DNA of 64,000 bases from Modestobacter sp. VKM Ac-2977 (GCF_026968045.1 NZ_JAPVBQ010000004.1:62001-126000); one strand, 5' to 3'; shown: positions 1-9,020, numbered from the stretch's first letter. The notes: a model not told the origin generated them from the sequence alone. Translations and numbers: made by a program.

Positions 1-564
1 CGCACCGGCGTTGATGTGCACCGCGGTGCCGCCGGCGAAGTCGATCGCGGCCAGCTCGTTGGCGATCCAGCCACCGGTGTGGGTGACCACGCCGTCGTCG
101 TCGGTGAGGGTGAAGTCGAAGACCCAGTGCGCGACCGGGAAGTAGACGACCGTCGCCCAGATGCCGGCGAAGACCATCCAGGAGCCGAACTTGGCCCGGT
201 CGGCGATGGCGCCGGAGATCAGCGCGACGGTGATGATGGCGAAGACGGCCTGGAAGCCGACGAACGCCATGGCCGGCAGGCCGCCCTCCTCGGTCGTGAC
301 GTCCTCCATCAGACCGGCCAGGCCGAAGAACTCGGTCGGGTCGCCGAGCAGACCGAAGCCGACGTCGTCACCGAAGGCGAAGGAGTAGCCGTAGAGGACC
401 CACAGCACGCTGATCAGGGCCAGTGCGCCGAAGCTCATCATCATCATGTTCAGCACGCTCTTGGCGCGGACCATGCCGCCGTAGAAGAGCGCGAGGCCTG
501 GGGTCATCAGCAGCACGAGGGCGGCGCTGGTGAGGATCCAGGCGGTGTCGCCGGTGTTGACCAC
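1..564 (-). CDS. amt: Ammonium channel/transporter Amt (5' part only)
   Basis: Membrane channel for ammonium uptake. The 188 codons present read in frame to the left edge of the window, so the C-terminal half is missing. An N-terminal helix is followed by LALFYGGMVRAKSVLN and AFVGFQAVFAIITVALISGA, both characteristic of the Amt/MEP family. The visible part ends at TAVHINAGA, where the first of the family's twin pore histidines lies. I chose the GTG at 564 because AGGAGG sits 5 nt upstream and the first helix follows directly. A GlnR-like motif about 135 bp upstream suggests nitrogen control. In actinobacteria glnB and glnD usually follow, but they would be outside this window. Confidence 0.93.
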   Translation of the reverse strand, partial: MVNTGDTAWILTSAALVLLMTPGLALFYGGMVRAKSVLNMMMMSFGALALISVLWVLYGYSFAFGDDVGFGLLGDPTEFFGLAGLMEDVTTEEGGLPAMAFVGFQAVFAIITVALISGAIADRAKFGSWMVFAGIWATVVYFPVAHWVFDFTLTDDDGVVTHTGGWIANELAAIDFAGGTAVHINAGA

Positions 565-942
565 GGCAACCTCCTGAGGGTGTCGTCGGCCATCGGCCGC
601 AAGCGGGGGCCCCGAGGGGCCTCGGGCGAGCCACCGCCCCGGGAGGCGGTGCGGAGGAGACGGTGCCGCCATCGTGTTTCCGCCGACGGCGCGGACGTGT
701 TTCGCCACGGTGAACTCCGCAGCGCGTGTCGCCCGGTCGTGTTCCGGACGTGTTGCCGGCGCCCCATCCGCCCCCGCGGTGTGTCGGTCGGCGTGCGCTC
801 GGTCACGTCACCGGCCGTTCACCGGGCCTTCTTGCGAACCCTGTGCAGCTGCCAAGAAGGTGCAATAAGCTCCCCTGACGTACGACCGCGGGCACCCGTC
901 ACCGGCCGCGCAGCTCAGCAACCCGAGGTCCCGGAGGTCCGC
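565..942. other. Divergent intergenic region between amt and cbiM
   Basis: These 378 bases separate two divergent transport genes and hold no convincing coding sequence. The plus-strand frame is open through to cbiM but only as a high-GC shadow. The amt side carries the GlnR-like motif and the cbiM side ends in a GGAGG ribosome-binding site at 933-937. I looked for a cobalamin riboswitch (B12 box) ahead of the metal transporter and did not find one. Confidence 0.6.
676..715 (-). promoter_or_regulatory. Candidate GlnR box upstream of amt
   Basis: On the minus strand TTCAC, six bases, then GAAAC (714-699) fits the actinobacterial GlnR pattern GTnAC-n6-GAAAC except at the first base. A second GAAAC lies 23 bp further downstream (680-676), close to the 22-bp spacing of tandem GlnR sites. 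The position upstream of an ammonium transporter gene is where GlnR acts in Streptomyces and Mycobacterium. This is a motif match by eye; glnR itself is not in the window. Confidence 0.45.
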
Positions 943-1653
943 GTGCACGTCCCCGATGGCTTTCTCGACGCCACGACCAGCACCGGCACCGCCGTGGTCG
1001 CCGCCGCCGGCGTCGCCCTGGCCCTGCGCGGCGCGCGCCGCGAACTGGACGAGCGCACCGCCCCGATGGCCGGGCTCACCGCCGCCTTCGTGTTCGCAGT
1101 CCAGATGATGAACTTCCCGGTCGCCTTCGGCACCAGCGGTCACCTGATGGGCGGGGCGCTCACCGCGATCCTGGTCGGCCCCTGGACGGCGGTGCTGTGC
1201 CTGACCGTCGTCCTGATGGTCCAGGCCCTGGTCTTCGCCGACGGTGGCCTCACCGCCCTGGGCACGAACGTCACCCTGATCGGCCTGGTGGCGATCGCCG
1301 TCGGGTACGGGGTCTTCCGTGCGTTGCGCGCCGTGCTGCCGGCCACCCGCACCGGGCTGCTCACCTCGGCCGGGGTCGGCGCCTTCCTCTCGGTGCCCGC
1401 AGCAGCCCTGGTCTTCGTCCTGCTGTTCGGCCTCGGCGGCGTCGCCGACGTCGCGCTGGGGTCGGTGGGGATCGCGATGGTCGGCGTGCACCTGCTGATC
1501 GGCCTGGGCGAGGCGGTCATCACCGTCGCCGTCCTCGGTGCGGTGCTGACCGTCCGGCCGGACCTGGTCCGCGGCGCCCGGCACCTGCAGCGAGCCAGGA
1601 CGCTCGCCCCCCGCCCGGACCTGGCCGGCGCGACCGCGGTGGACGCGCGATGA
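943..1653 (+). CDS. cbiM: ECF-type cobalt/nickel transporter S component CbiM/NikM
   Basis: Substrate-binding membrane component of an energy-coupling-factor importer for Co2+ or Ni2+. The mature N-terminus Met-His-Val-Pro-Asp-Gly-Phe-Leu is the signature of the family, where the free N-terminus and His2 bind the metal, so the exact start matters. GTG at 943 gives Met1-His2, with GGAGG 5 nt upstream. The 236-residue protein has about six membrane helices and a conserved GTSGHLMGG. It overlaps the next gene by 4 bp (ATGA) and begins a cbiM-cbiN-cbiQ-cbiO operon. MHxPDG-type proteins include nickel (NikM) as well as cobalt transporters, so the metal is not settled. Confidence 0.9.
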   Translation: MHVPDGFLDATTSTGTAVVAAAGVALALRGARRELDERTAPMAGLTAAFVFAVQMMNFPVAFGTSGHLMGGALTAILVGPWTAVLCLTVVLMVQALVFADGGLTALGTNVTLIGLVAIAVGYGVFRALRAVLPATRTGLLTSAGVGAFLSVPAAALVFVLLFGLGGVADVALGSVGIAMVGVHLLIGLGEAVITVAVLGAVLTVRPDLVRGARHLQRARTLAPRPDLAGATAVDAR

Positions 1654-1985
1654 CCCGCACCCGCACCTTCGTGCTGATCGGGGTGGTCGTCGCACTGCTC
1701 ATCGCCGGCGTGGGCAGCTGGTACGCCAGCTCCGCCCCCGATGGGCTGGAAGCGACCGCCGAGGAACAGGGCTTCGGTTCCACCGCCCGGGACAGCGCGG
1801 CCGCCGAGTCGCCACTGGCCGACTACGCCGTGGCCGGGATCGGCGACGACCGGCTCTCCGGCGGCCTCGCCGGCGTGGTCGGCGTCCTCCTGGTGCTCGC
1901 GCTGGCCGGCGGCCTCACCCTGCTGGTGCGCCGGCGCCCGACCGAGGACGCCACCGCTCCCCCGGCCGACGCCCGCCAGCACTGA
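1650..1985 (+). CDS. cbiN: PDGLE-domain protein (CbiN/NikN-like ECF subunit)
   Basis: Small membrane protein of 111 residues. A first helix near residues 7-25 is followed directly by PDGLEATAEEQGF, the motif naming the PDGLE domain, and a second helix lies near residues 72-93. In metal ECF transporters this domain is either fused to CbiM/NikM or separate, as here, and is needed for transport with the S component. The start ATG overlaps the cbiM stop (ATGA), indicating translational coupling. The charged, Pro-rich C-terminus faces the cytoplasm by prediction. Confidence 0.82.
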   Translation: MTRTRTFVLIGVVVALLIAGVGSWYASSAPDGLEATAEEQGFGSTARDSAAAESPLADYAVAGIGDDRLSGGLAGVVGVLLVLALAGGLTLLVRRRPTEDATAPPADARQH

Positions 1986-1986
1986 G

Positions 1987-2769
1987 GTGGGCGCAGGACA
2001 CGGCGGGGGGCTGTCCGCGGCGTACGTGGCCGGCGACAGCCCGGTGCACCGGCTGGAGCCGCACACCAAGCTCGTCGCCGTCCTCGCCTTCGCCCTGGTC
2101 GTGGTGGCCACCCCGGTGGGCGCCGGCTGGGCTCCGATGGCCTACGCCGGGTTCCTGGTCCTGCTGCTGACCGTCGCCGCAGTGGCCCGGGTGCGGCCGG
2201 GCCGGCTGCTGCGGGGCCTGGTGGTGGAGGTGCCCTTCGTCTTCTTCGCCGTCCTCCTGCCGTTCGTCTCCCGCGGCCCGCGCACCGACGTGCTCGGGCT
2301 GTCGCTGTCCGAGAGCGGGCTCGCCGCCGGCGGCAGCATCCTGGCCAAGGCGACCCTGTCGGTGCTGGCCGCGACCCTGCTGGCGGCCACCACCGACGCC
2401 CGGGCCCTGCTGCGCGGGCTGGAGCGGCTGCGCCTGCCCACGGTGCTGGTCCAGATCCTCAGCTTCATGATCAGGTACACCGACGTCGTCGGCGGCGAAC
2501 TGCGCCGGATGCGGGTCGCCCGGGAGTCCCGCGGGTTCCGGGGTCGCCACCTCGGGGCCCTCAAGGTCCTCGGCCCGGCCGCCGGCTCGCTGTTCATCCG
2601 CTCCTACGAGCGCGGTGAGCGGGTGCACCTGGCGATGCTGTCCCGGGGCTACACCGGGCGGCTGCCCACCGGGCCGGTCGCGGTCGTCGGCGGGCGCGCC
2701 TGGGCGACCGCGCTCAGCCTCCCCCTGGCTGCGGTCGCCGTGCTGGCGGCGGGTTCACTCTTGGGGTGA
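1987..2769 (+). CDS. cbiQ: ECF transporter T component CbiQ
   Basis: Transmembrane coupling subunit of the cobalt/nickel importer, linking the CbiO ATPase to CbiM. The 260-residue protein has about five hydrophobic helices. Its two Ala-Arg-Gly-type coupling segments appear as VARESRGFRG and AMLSRGYTGR, the expected arginine-containing motifs that contact the ATPase. GTG at 1987 follows the previous stop by one base and is chosen because HRLEPHTKLVAVL begins soon after, as in CbiQ proteins. The stop overlaps the cbiO start by 4 bp. Confidence 0.88.
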   Translation: MGAGHGGGLSAAYVAGDSPVHRLEPHTKLVAVLAFALVVVATPVGAGWAPMAYAGFLVLLLTVAAVARVRPGRLLRGLVVEVPFVFFAVLLPFVSRGPRTDVLGLSLSESGLAAGGSILAKATLSVLAATLLAATTDARALLRGLERLRLPTVLVQILSFMIRYTDVVGGELRRMRVARESRGFRGRHLGALKVLGPAAGSLFIRSYERGERVHLAMLSRGYTGRLPTGPVAVVGGRAWATALSLPLAAVAVLAAGSLLG

Positions 2770-3515
2770 GCACCCCCGCCCCCTCGTTGCTCGTCGACGA
2801 CCTGGCGTTCGCCTACCCCGACGGGCACCAGGCGCTCTACGGCGTGGACCTGCGGCTGGAGCCCGGCGAGCGGGTCGCGCTGCTGGGGCCCAACGGGGCG
2901 GGCAAGACGACACTGGTGCTGCACCTCAACGGCATCCTGCGCGGTGGCCGCGGCCGGGTGGAGGTCGCCGGGCTGCCGGTCGAGGACCGGAACCTGCAGG
3001 AGGTCCGGCGCCGGGTGGGGATCGTCTTCCAGGACCCGGACGACCAGCTGTTCATGCCCACGGTCGGCGAGGACGTCGCCTTCGGCCCCCGCAACCTCGG
3101 CCTGCCCGAACCCGAGGTCGCCCGGCGGGTGGCCGACGCCCTGGCCGCGGTCGACATGGCCGACGCCGTCGACCGCGCGCCGCACCACCTGTCCTTCGGC
3201 CAGCGTCGGCGGGTCGCCGTCGCGACGGTGCTGTCGATGCAGCCCGAGGTGCTGGTGCTCGACGAGCCCAGCAGCAACCTCGACCCGGCCGGCCGGCGCG
3301 AGCTCGCCGAGGTGCTCCAGGCGCTGCCGATCACGCTGTTGATGGTCACCCACGACCTGCCCTACGCCCTCCAGCTCTGCCCCCGGTCGGTCGTGCTGGA
3401 CGGCGGGGTGGTGGTCGCCGACGGCACGACCCGCGAGCTGCTGGCCGACCCGGGGCTGCTGGCTGCCCACCGGCTGGAGCTGCCCTTCGGCTTCGACCCC
3501 CGCGCAGTCGGCTGA
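2766..3515 (+). CDS. cbiO: ECF transporter ATP-binding subunit CbiO
   Basis: ABC ATPase of 249 residues driving metal uptake. Walker A is GPNGAGKTT (near residue 38), the Q-loop region reads GIVFQDPDDQLF as in ECF ATPases, and Walker B is VLVLDEPSS, followed by the switch His in VTHDLPYAL. The ABC signature is LSFGQ instead of the usual LSGGQ, so the third position is a bulky Phe. The GTG start overlaps the cbiQ stop. The gene ends 13 bp before the phosphatase gene. Confidence 0.92.
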   Translation: MSTPAPSLLVDDLAFAYPDGHQALYGVDLRLEPGERVALLGPNGAGKTTLVLHLNGILRGGRGRVEVAGLPVEDRNLQEVRRRVGIVFQDPDDQLFMPTVGEDVAFGPRNLGLPEPEVARRVADALAAVDMADAVDRAPHHLSFGQRRRVAVATVLSMQPEVLVLDEPSSNLDPAGRRELAEVLQALPITLLMVTHDLPYALQLCPRSVVLDGGVVVADGTTRELLADPGLLAAHRLELPFGFDPRAVG

Positions 3516-3528
3516 CGGGCGGTCACCG

Positions 3529-5325
3529 ATGCCCGAGACGTCCCACGATCTGCCGGTACCCGACTTCGCCAAGGTCTTCGACGAGGCCCCGGCGCCGTTC
3601 CTGCTGCTCACCCCGGACCTGGTCATCGTGCACGCGAACCGGGCCCGGCTGGAGGCGACCGCGACCACCCTCGAGGACACCGTCGGCCGGCACCTGTTCG
3701 ACGTGTTCCCGCGCAACCCCGCCGACCCGGCGGCCGACGGCGTGGCGAACCTGGGCGCCTCGCTGGCCGAGGCGCGGGACACCCGCCGGCCGGTCACCAT
3801 GCGCATCCAGAAGTACGACATCCCGCTGCCCGACGGCAGCTGGACGGAGCGCTTCTGGAGCCCGCGGAACGTGCCGATCCTGGACGACGACGGGGAGGTC
3901 GTGCTGCTGCTGCACCGCTCGGACGACGTCACCGACTACATCCGCGACCGGGACGAGGCGCGCCGGGCGGCCGAGCGCGGCCAGGTCCGGGTGGAGCAGG
4001 TGGAGAGCGACCTCTTCGCCCGCACCCGGGAACTCGAGCAGTACAACGCCGCGCTCCAGCTCAGCAGCGAGCGGGAGCGGCGCACCGCCCGCTCCCTCGC
4101 CGGGCTGGCGACGACCGTGTCCGCCCTGGCCACCGCCGAGACGACGGAGGCGCTGCTGCACCTGTTGTTCGAGCAGGGCCGGTCGGCGCTGGGTGCCAGT
4201 GCCGCCTCGGTGGTCCTGCACACACCCGACGGGCAGGGCCTGACCCTCACCGAGGACCGCGGCAGCCGGTTGCTCTCCGCAGACGTCGCGGCGGACTCAC
4301 CGTTGCCGATGGCCCGCGCCGCGGTGCACGGCGAGCGGGTGCTCATCGAGGACACCGAGGCCGACCGGCCCGGGCACCCCGACGCCGTCCGCCTCCTCCA
4401 GGGTCTGGGCACCCGTTCGTGGGCCGCCCTGCCGCTGCGGTCGGGCGGACGACTGCTGGGCTCCTGGACGATCGGCTGGGCCGCCCCCCGGGAGTTCGAC
4501 GGCGACGACGTCCGGGTGCTGGAGGCCCACGCGGCCCAGTGCGGACAGGCGGTCGAGCGCGTCGCCCGGCTGGAGGCCGAGCGCCGGCGGGCGACGGCGA
4601 CCCGCAGCCTGGCCGAGGCCCTCCAGCGGTCGCTGCTCACCGCTCCCCCGCAGCCGCCCGGTCTGCGCATCGCGGTGCGCTACCGGCCCGCGGCGCAGGA
4701 GGCGCAGGTCGGCGGCGACTGGTACGACGCCTTCCTCACCCCCGGCGGCGCCACCACCCTGGTCGTCGGCGACGTCACCGGCCACGACCGGACCGCGGCG
4801 GCCGTGATGGCCCAGTTGCGCAACCTGCTGCGGGGCATCGCCCACTCCCTGGACGCGCCACCGGCCCCGGTGCTGACCGCCCTCGACCGTGCCCAGCAGG
4901 GTCTGGGGGTGACCACGCTGGTCACCGCGGTGCTCGCCCGGGTCGAGCCGGGCCCGGGCGACGGGGCGCGCCGGCTCCGCTGGTCCAACGCGGGTCACCC
5001 ACCGCCGCTGATCGTGCGGGCGGACGGGACGCCGGAGCTGCTGGAACGACCGCACGACCTGCTGCTGGGCGTGGACCCCGACCGGCTCCGCACCGAGCAC
5101 GTCGTCGAGCTGCACCCCGGCGACACCGTCGTGCTGTACACCGACGGCCTGGTGGAGCACCGCCGGTCGACGCTGGACGACGGCCTGGCCCGCCTGGTCG
5201 CCGCCGGGCAGGAACTGGCCGGCCGGCCGGTCGAAGAGCTGTGCGACGCGCTGCTGGCCCGGATGGCCCCGGAGCACGCCGACGACGTCGCGCTGCTCGC
5301 CCTGCGCGTCGAACCCGCCGGCTGA
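3529..5325 (+). CDS. PAS-GAF-SpoIIE (PP2C) serine/threonine phosphatase
   Basis: Signalling phosphatase of 598 residues. An N-terminal PAS domain (about 10-130) is joined by a helical linker rich in Glu and Arg (about 135-190) to a GAF domain (about 190-335) and a SpoIIE/RsbU-type PP2C domain (about 365-595). Metal-site motifs of the PP2C domain are present: GGDWYDAF, VVGDVTGHD, NAGHPPPLI, YTDGLVEHR and ADDVALLAL. Such proteins usually dephosphorylate anti-sigma-factor antagonists in partner-switching stress pathways. No kinase or STAS partner is adjacent. It follows cbiO by 13 bp and may share the transcript, but a functional link to metal uptake is only a possibility. Confidence 0.9.
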   Translation: MPETSHDLPVPDFAKVFDEAPAPFLLLTPDLVIVHANRARLEATATTLEDTVGRHLFDVFPRNPADPAADGVANLGASLAEARDTRRPVTMRIQKYDIPLPDGSWTERFWSPRNVPILDDDGEVVLLLHRSDDVTDYIRDRDEARRAAERGQVRVEQVESDLFARTRELEQYNAALQLSSERERRTARSLAGLATTVSALATAETTEALLHLLFEQGRSALGASAASVVLHTPDGQGLTLTEDRGSRLLSADVAADSPLPMARAAVHGERVLIEDTEADRPGHPDAVRLLQGLGTRSWAALPLRSGGRLLGSWTIGWAAPREFDGDDVRVLEAHAAQCGQAVERVARLEAERRRATATRSLAEALQRSLLTAPPQPPGLRIAVRYRPAAQEAQVGGDWYDAFLTPGGATTLVVGDVTGHDRTAAAVMAQLRNLLRGIAHSLDAPPAPVLTALDRAQQGLGVTTLVTAVLARVEPGPGDGARRLRWSNAGHPPPLIVRADGTPELLERPHDLLLGVDPDRLRTEHVVELHPGDTVVLYTDGLVEHRRSTLDDGLARLVAAGQELAGRPVEELCDALLARMAPEHADDVALLALRVEPAG

Positions 5326-5358
5326 GCCCGCTCCTCGGCCGCTGACGCTCCCTCGACG

Positions 5359-6561
5359 TCAGGCGTTCCCGACGAGTGCCTCGGCGAACGCCTCCGGCTC
5401 GAACGGCGCCAGGTCGTCGGGGCCCTCGCCCAGCCCGATCAGCTTCACCGGGATGCCCAGCTCGCGCTGCACGGCCACCACGATGCCGCCCTTGGCGGTG
5501 CCGTCGAGCTTGGTGAGGACGACGCCGGTGACCTCCACCGCCTCGGTGAACACCCGGGCCTGCACCACCCCGTTCTGACCCGTGGTGGCGTCCAGCACCA
5601 GCAGCACCTCGTCGACCGGCCCGTGCTTCTCCACGACCCGCTTGACCTTGCCGAGCTCGTCCATCAGGCCGGACTTGGTGTGCAGCCGCCCGGCGGTGTC
5701 GACCAGGACGGCGTCCACCTCGGCCTCGGTACCGGTGCGGACGGCCTCGAACGCGACCGAGGCCGGGTCACCGCCCTCGCGGCCGCGGACGGTGAGCACC
5801 CCGACCCGCTCGCCCCAGGTCTCCAGCTGGTCGGCGGCCGCCGCGCGGAAGGTGTCGGCGGCACCGAGGACCACGCTCTTCCCGTCGCCCACCAGTACCC
5901 GGGCGATCTTGCCGACCGTCGTCGTCTTCCCGGCGCCGTTCACCCCGACGACCAGGACGACGGCAGGGCGCCCGTCGTGCCGGGACGTGCGCAGGGTGCG
6001 GTCCAGGTCCGGGCCCAGGACGGCGGTGAGCTCCTGCACGACCAGGTCGCGCAGCTGCACGCCCGAGGCGGTGGCGAGCACCAGGCTCTGCGTGCGCAGC
6101 CGGTTCACGATCTGGGTGGTGGCAGCGACGCCGACGTCGGCGGCCAGGAGCGTCTCCTCGACCTCCTCCCAGTCGTCCTCGGTGAGCTTCTCCCGGGCCA
6201 GCACGGTGAGCAGGCCGCGGCCCAGCGAGGACTGTGAGCGGGCCAGCCGCGAGCGCAGCCGGATCAGCCGGCCGGCCGAGGGGGGCGGGGTCTCGAAGAC
6301 CAGGCCGGGCTCCGGCTCTGCCGGCGGCAGGTCCACGACGGCGTCCGGCTCGGCCCGCGCGGGAGCAGGTGGTCCGGTGTAGAGGTCGGCCGCGGTGGCC
6401 CCCGACGTCGGGTCCGGGGCGTTCGGCGGGCGGGTGAGCGTGGTGCCGAGCGCGTCATCGACGTCCAGCCGGGTGGTGCGCCGGCCACGACCGACGAGCA
6501 GACCGACCCCGAGGACCAGGGCGACGACGAGGATCGCTATCGCGATCAGCACGAACTCCAT
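5359..6561 (-). CDS. ftsY: Signal recognition particle receptor FtsY
   Basis: GTPase receptor that docks SRP-ribosome complexes at the membrane. The 400-residue protein starts with a membrane helix (EFVLIAIAILVVALVLGVGL), then an acidic Pro-rich linker to about 95, then the NG domain. GTPase motifs are GVNGAGKTTTVGKIA (G1), DTFRAAAADQLE, DTAGRLHTKSG (G3) and TKLDGTAKGG (G4). The N-terminal helix is typical of actinobacterial FtsY. It ends 33 bp from the convergent phosphatase gene and lies upstream of, but opposite to, the PhoD gene. Confidence 0.97.
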   Translation of the reverse strand: MEFVLIAIAILVVALVLGVGLLVGRGRRTTRLDVDDALGTTLTRPPNAPDPTSGATAADLYTGPPAPARAEPDAVVDLPPAEPEPGLVFETPPPSAGRLIRLRSRLARSQSSLGRGLLTVLAREKLTEDDWEEVEETLLAADVGVAATTQIVNRLRTQSLVLATASGVQLRDLVVQELTAVLGPDLDRTLRTSRHDGRPAVVLVVGVNGAGKTTTVGKIARVLVGDGKSVVLGAADTFRAAAADQLETWGERVGVLTVRGREGGDPASVAFEAVRTGTEAEVDAVLVDTAGRLHTKSGLMDELGKVKRVVEKHGPVDEVLLVLDATTGQNGVVQARVFTEAVEVTGVVLTKLDGTAKGGIVVAVQRELGIPVKLIGLGEGPDDLAPFEPEAFAEALVGNA

Positions 6562-6600
6562 GCCGACAGTCTCCCAGGATCATGCGGCAGGCTGTGCCCC

Positions 6601-8262
6601 ATGCCCGAGACCGTCGACACCCGGCCGCTCCTGCTGCTCGGGCCGCTCCTGCGCCACGTCGACCCGGTGTCGGCCACCATCTGGGTGGAGACGGACCGGC
6701 CCTGTGACGTGGTGGTGCTGGGCCAGCGGGCCCGCACGTTCTGCGTCAACGGCCACCACTACGCCCTCGTCGTCGTGGAGGGCCTGGAGCCGGGCAGCAC
6801 GACCCCCTACGAGGTGCACCTGGACGGCCAGCGGGTCTGGCCGACGTCGCAGTCGAGCGCCCCGCCGAGCCGGATCCGCACGACCGGGCGCCCGGGCCCC
6901 TTCCGGCTGGCCTTCGGCTCCTGCCGCTACGCCACGCCCACCTCGGTCGACCTGCGCGACGGCATCCCACCGGACGCGCTGGACAGCTACGCCCGCCGGC
7001 TGCTGGAGCTGCCCGAGGACCAGTGGCCCGACGCCCTGGTCCTGCTCGGCGACCAGGTGTACGCCGACGAGGTGACCCCGGCGACGAGGGAGTGGATGGC
7101 CTCCCGCCGGGACCTGTCCCAGCCGCCGGGCGCCCAGGCCGCGGACTTCGAGGAGTACAGCCGGCTCTACGCCGAGTCCTGGGGCGACCCGCAGGTCCGC
7201 TGGTTGCTGTCGACGATCCCGTCCTCGATGGTCTTCGACGACCACGAGATGATCGACGACTGGAACACCTCGGCCGCCTGGCGCGCCGAGGTCACCCCGA
7301 GCGACTGGTGGCACAAGCGGATCTGTGGCGGGCTGGTCAGCTACTGGGTGTACCAGCACCTGGGCAACCTCTCGCCGAACGAGCTGGCCGAGAACGAGAC
7401 CTGGCAGGCGATCCAGAAGCGCGCCGACGGCTCGGACGACGCCGGCCCGATGCTGGACGAGATGGCCCGGGCCGCCGACACGGAGCCGGAGACGGTGCGC
7501 TGGAGCTACGTGCGGCACTGGGGGTCGACCCGGCTGATCATGGTGGACACCCGCGCCGGCCGGGCGCTGGACGAGCACGACCGCAAGATCGTCGACGACT
7601 TCGAGTTCGACTGGGTCGACGCGGCGGTGCGCCGGTCTGTGGAGGACGGCGTCGAGCACCTGCTCATCGGCACCTCGCTGCCCTGGCTGCTGCCGCACTC
7701 GGTGCACGACATCGAGCGGTGGAACGAGACGTTGTCGGTGCGCCACCACGGCAGGCCGCTGGGCCGGCTGATGGAGAAGCTGCGGCAGGCGGCGGACCTG
7801 GAGCACTGGGCGGCTTTCGGGCAGTCCTTCGAGCGGCTGGGGCGGACCCTGGTGGCCGCCGCGCGCGGCGAGCTGGGGCACCCGCCGACCACGGCGCTCG
7901 TGCTGTCCGGCGACGTCCACCATGCCTACGCCGCCGAGCTGGTCGCCCCCGGCGACCTGGCCACCCGGGTGCACCAGCTGACCGTGTCGCCGCTGCACAA
8001 TCAGGCGCCGCACGTCATCGAGGTCGGCTTCAAGGTGGGCTGGAGCCGCTGGGCGCGGGTGGTGACCGGCGGGCTGCGCGCGCTCGCCCGGGTCGAGGGC
8101 AGCCCGCTGCAGTGGCGCAAGCAGGCCGGGCCCTTCTTCGGCAACGAGCTGGGTGAGCTGGTGCTGGAGGGCCGGGACGCCCGGTTCCTGCTCTGGGCGA
8201 CCAGCCGGGACGACGAGGGCACCGAGGCCTTCACCCAGGTGCTGGACACCCGGCTGTCATGA
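6601..8262 (+). CDS. PhoD-like metallophosphatase (alkaline phosphatase D family)
   Basis: Predicted phosphodiesterase/phosphomonoesterase of 553 residues. An N-terminal fibronectin-like part (about 10-95) precedes the metallophosphatase domain. Metal-ligand motifs are FGSCRYA, LLGDQVYADE, FDDHEMIDDW and LSGDVHHAYAAEL. No signal peptide or Tat motif is visible, unlike secreted PhoD, so this is probably a cytoplasmic member of the family. The stop overlaps the next start (ATGA), suggesting the two hydrolases act together. Confidence 0.88.
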   Translation: MPETVDTRPLLLLGPLLRHVDPVSATIWVETDRPCDVVVLGQRARTFCVNGHHYALVVVEGLEPGSTTPYEVHLDGQRVWPTSQSSAPPSRIRTTGRPGPFRLAFGSCRYATPTSVDLRDGIPPDALDSYARRLLELPEDQWPDALVLLGDQVYADEVTPATREWMASRRDLSQPPGAQAADFEEYSRLYAESWGDPQVRWLLSTIPSSMVFDDHEMIDDWNTSAAWRAEVTPSDWWHKRICGGLVSYWVYQHLGNLSPNELAENETWQAIQKRADGSDDAGPMLDEMARAADTEPETVRWSYVRHWGSTRLIMVDTRAGRALDEHDRKIVDDFEFDWVDAAVRRSVEDGVEHLLIGTSLPWLLPHSVHDIERWNETLSVRHHGRPLGRLMEKLRQAADLEHWAAFGQSFERLGRTLVAAARGELGHPPTTALVLSGDVHHAYAAELVAPGDLATRVHQLTVSPLHNQAPHVIEVGFKVGWSRWARVVTGGLRALARVEGSPLQWRKQAGPFFGNELGELVLEGRDARFLLWATSRDDEGTEAFTQVLDTRLS

Positions 8263-9020
8263 GCGCGATCCGGCTGGTCAGCTTCAACGTCCACCACGGG
8301 GTGGGCGGTGACGGCCGGCACGACCTGCCCCGGCTCGCCCATGTCCTGGCGGCCGCGGACGCCGACGTCGTCTGCCTGCAGGAGGTCGATCGGCACTTCG
8401 GCGACCGCAGCGAGCACGTCGACCAGGCGCTGCTGCTGTCCCGTGCGCTGGACATGGAGCTGGCCTGGGGGCCCTCGATCGACGAGCCGGGCGGCGGCAC
8501 CGATCGCCGGCAGTACGGCAACGCGCTGCTGTCGCGGCTGCCGCTGCTGGGCTCCGAACTGCACCGGCTGCCCGGGGAGGGTGAGCCACGCAGTGCGCTG
8601 CGCGCGCAGGTCCAGCTGGCCGGCGGGGAGCTGTGGGTGACCACGACGCACCTGTCCAGCCGGTCCGCGGCGGACCGGACCGTGCAGGCCGCCGCCGTCG
8701 CCGGGCTGCACACCGACCCGCGGGCGGCGGTGCTGGTCGGCGATCTCAACGCCGACGCCGGCGCCCCGGAGCTGGCGGCGCTGCGCGAGCGCCTCAGCGA
8801 CGCCTGGGAGCTGGCGGCCGAGCGCAGCGACCAGGCCGGGCGGTTCTCGCTGCACGCGCGCCAGGGGCTGACCCACCCGGCCCGCCGTCCGCGGGTGCGG
8901 ATCGACCAGGTGTGGGTGTCGGCGGGCGTGACGGTGACCGGCGCCCGGGTGCTGGACGGCGCGGGGGCGTCGGACCACCACCCCCTGCTGGTCGAGCTGG
9001 ACGTGCCGGTGACCGGCTGA
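8259..9020 (+). CDS. Endonuclease/exonuclease/phosphatase family protein
   Basis: Mg2+-dependent hydrolase fold of 253 residues (DNase I/exonuclease III/sphingomyelinase superfamily). Motifs include SFNVHHGV at the N-terminus, LQEVDRHFG with the metal-binding Glu, VGDLNADAG, and the C-terminal SDHHPLLVEL with the catalytic His. No signal peptide is seen. It is translationally coupled to the PhoD-like protein and ends exactly where the convergent smc gene ends, with no spacer. The substrate could be nucleic acid, phospholipid or inositol phosphate. Confidence 0.85.
   Translation: MSAIRLVSFNVHHGVGGDGRHDLPRLAHVLAAADADVVCLQEVDRHFGDRSEHVDQALLLSRALDMELAWGPSIDEPGGGTDRRQYGNALLSRLPLLGSELHRLPGEGEPRSALRAQVQLAGGELWVTTTHLSSRSAADRTVQAAAVAGLHTDPRAAVLVGDLNADAGAPELAALRERLSDAWELAAERSDQAGRFSLHARQGLTHPARRPRVRIDQVWVSAGVTVTGARVLDGAGASDHHPLLVELDVPVTG

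Noticed and set aside
16-942. Long N-terminal extension of cbiM
   Set aside because: It runs antisense through amt, and the family N-terminus Met-His-x-Pro-Asp-Gly starts at 943 with its own ribosome-binding site.
565-942. Cobalamin or other riboswitch ahead of the metal transporter
   Set aside because: No B12 box or conserved core could be found by eye; a covariance-model search would settle it.
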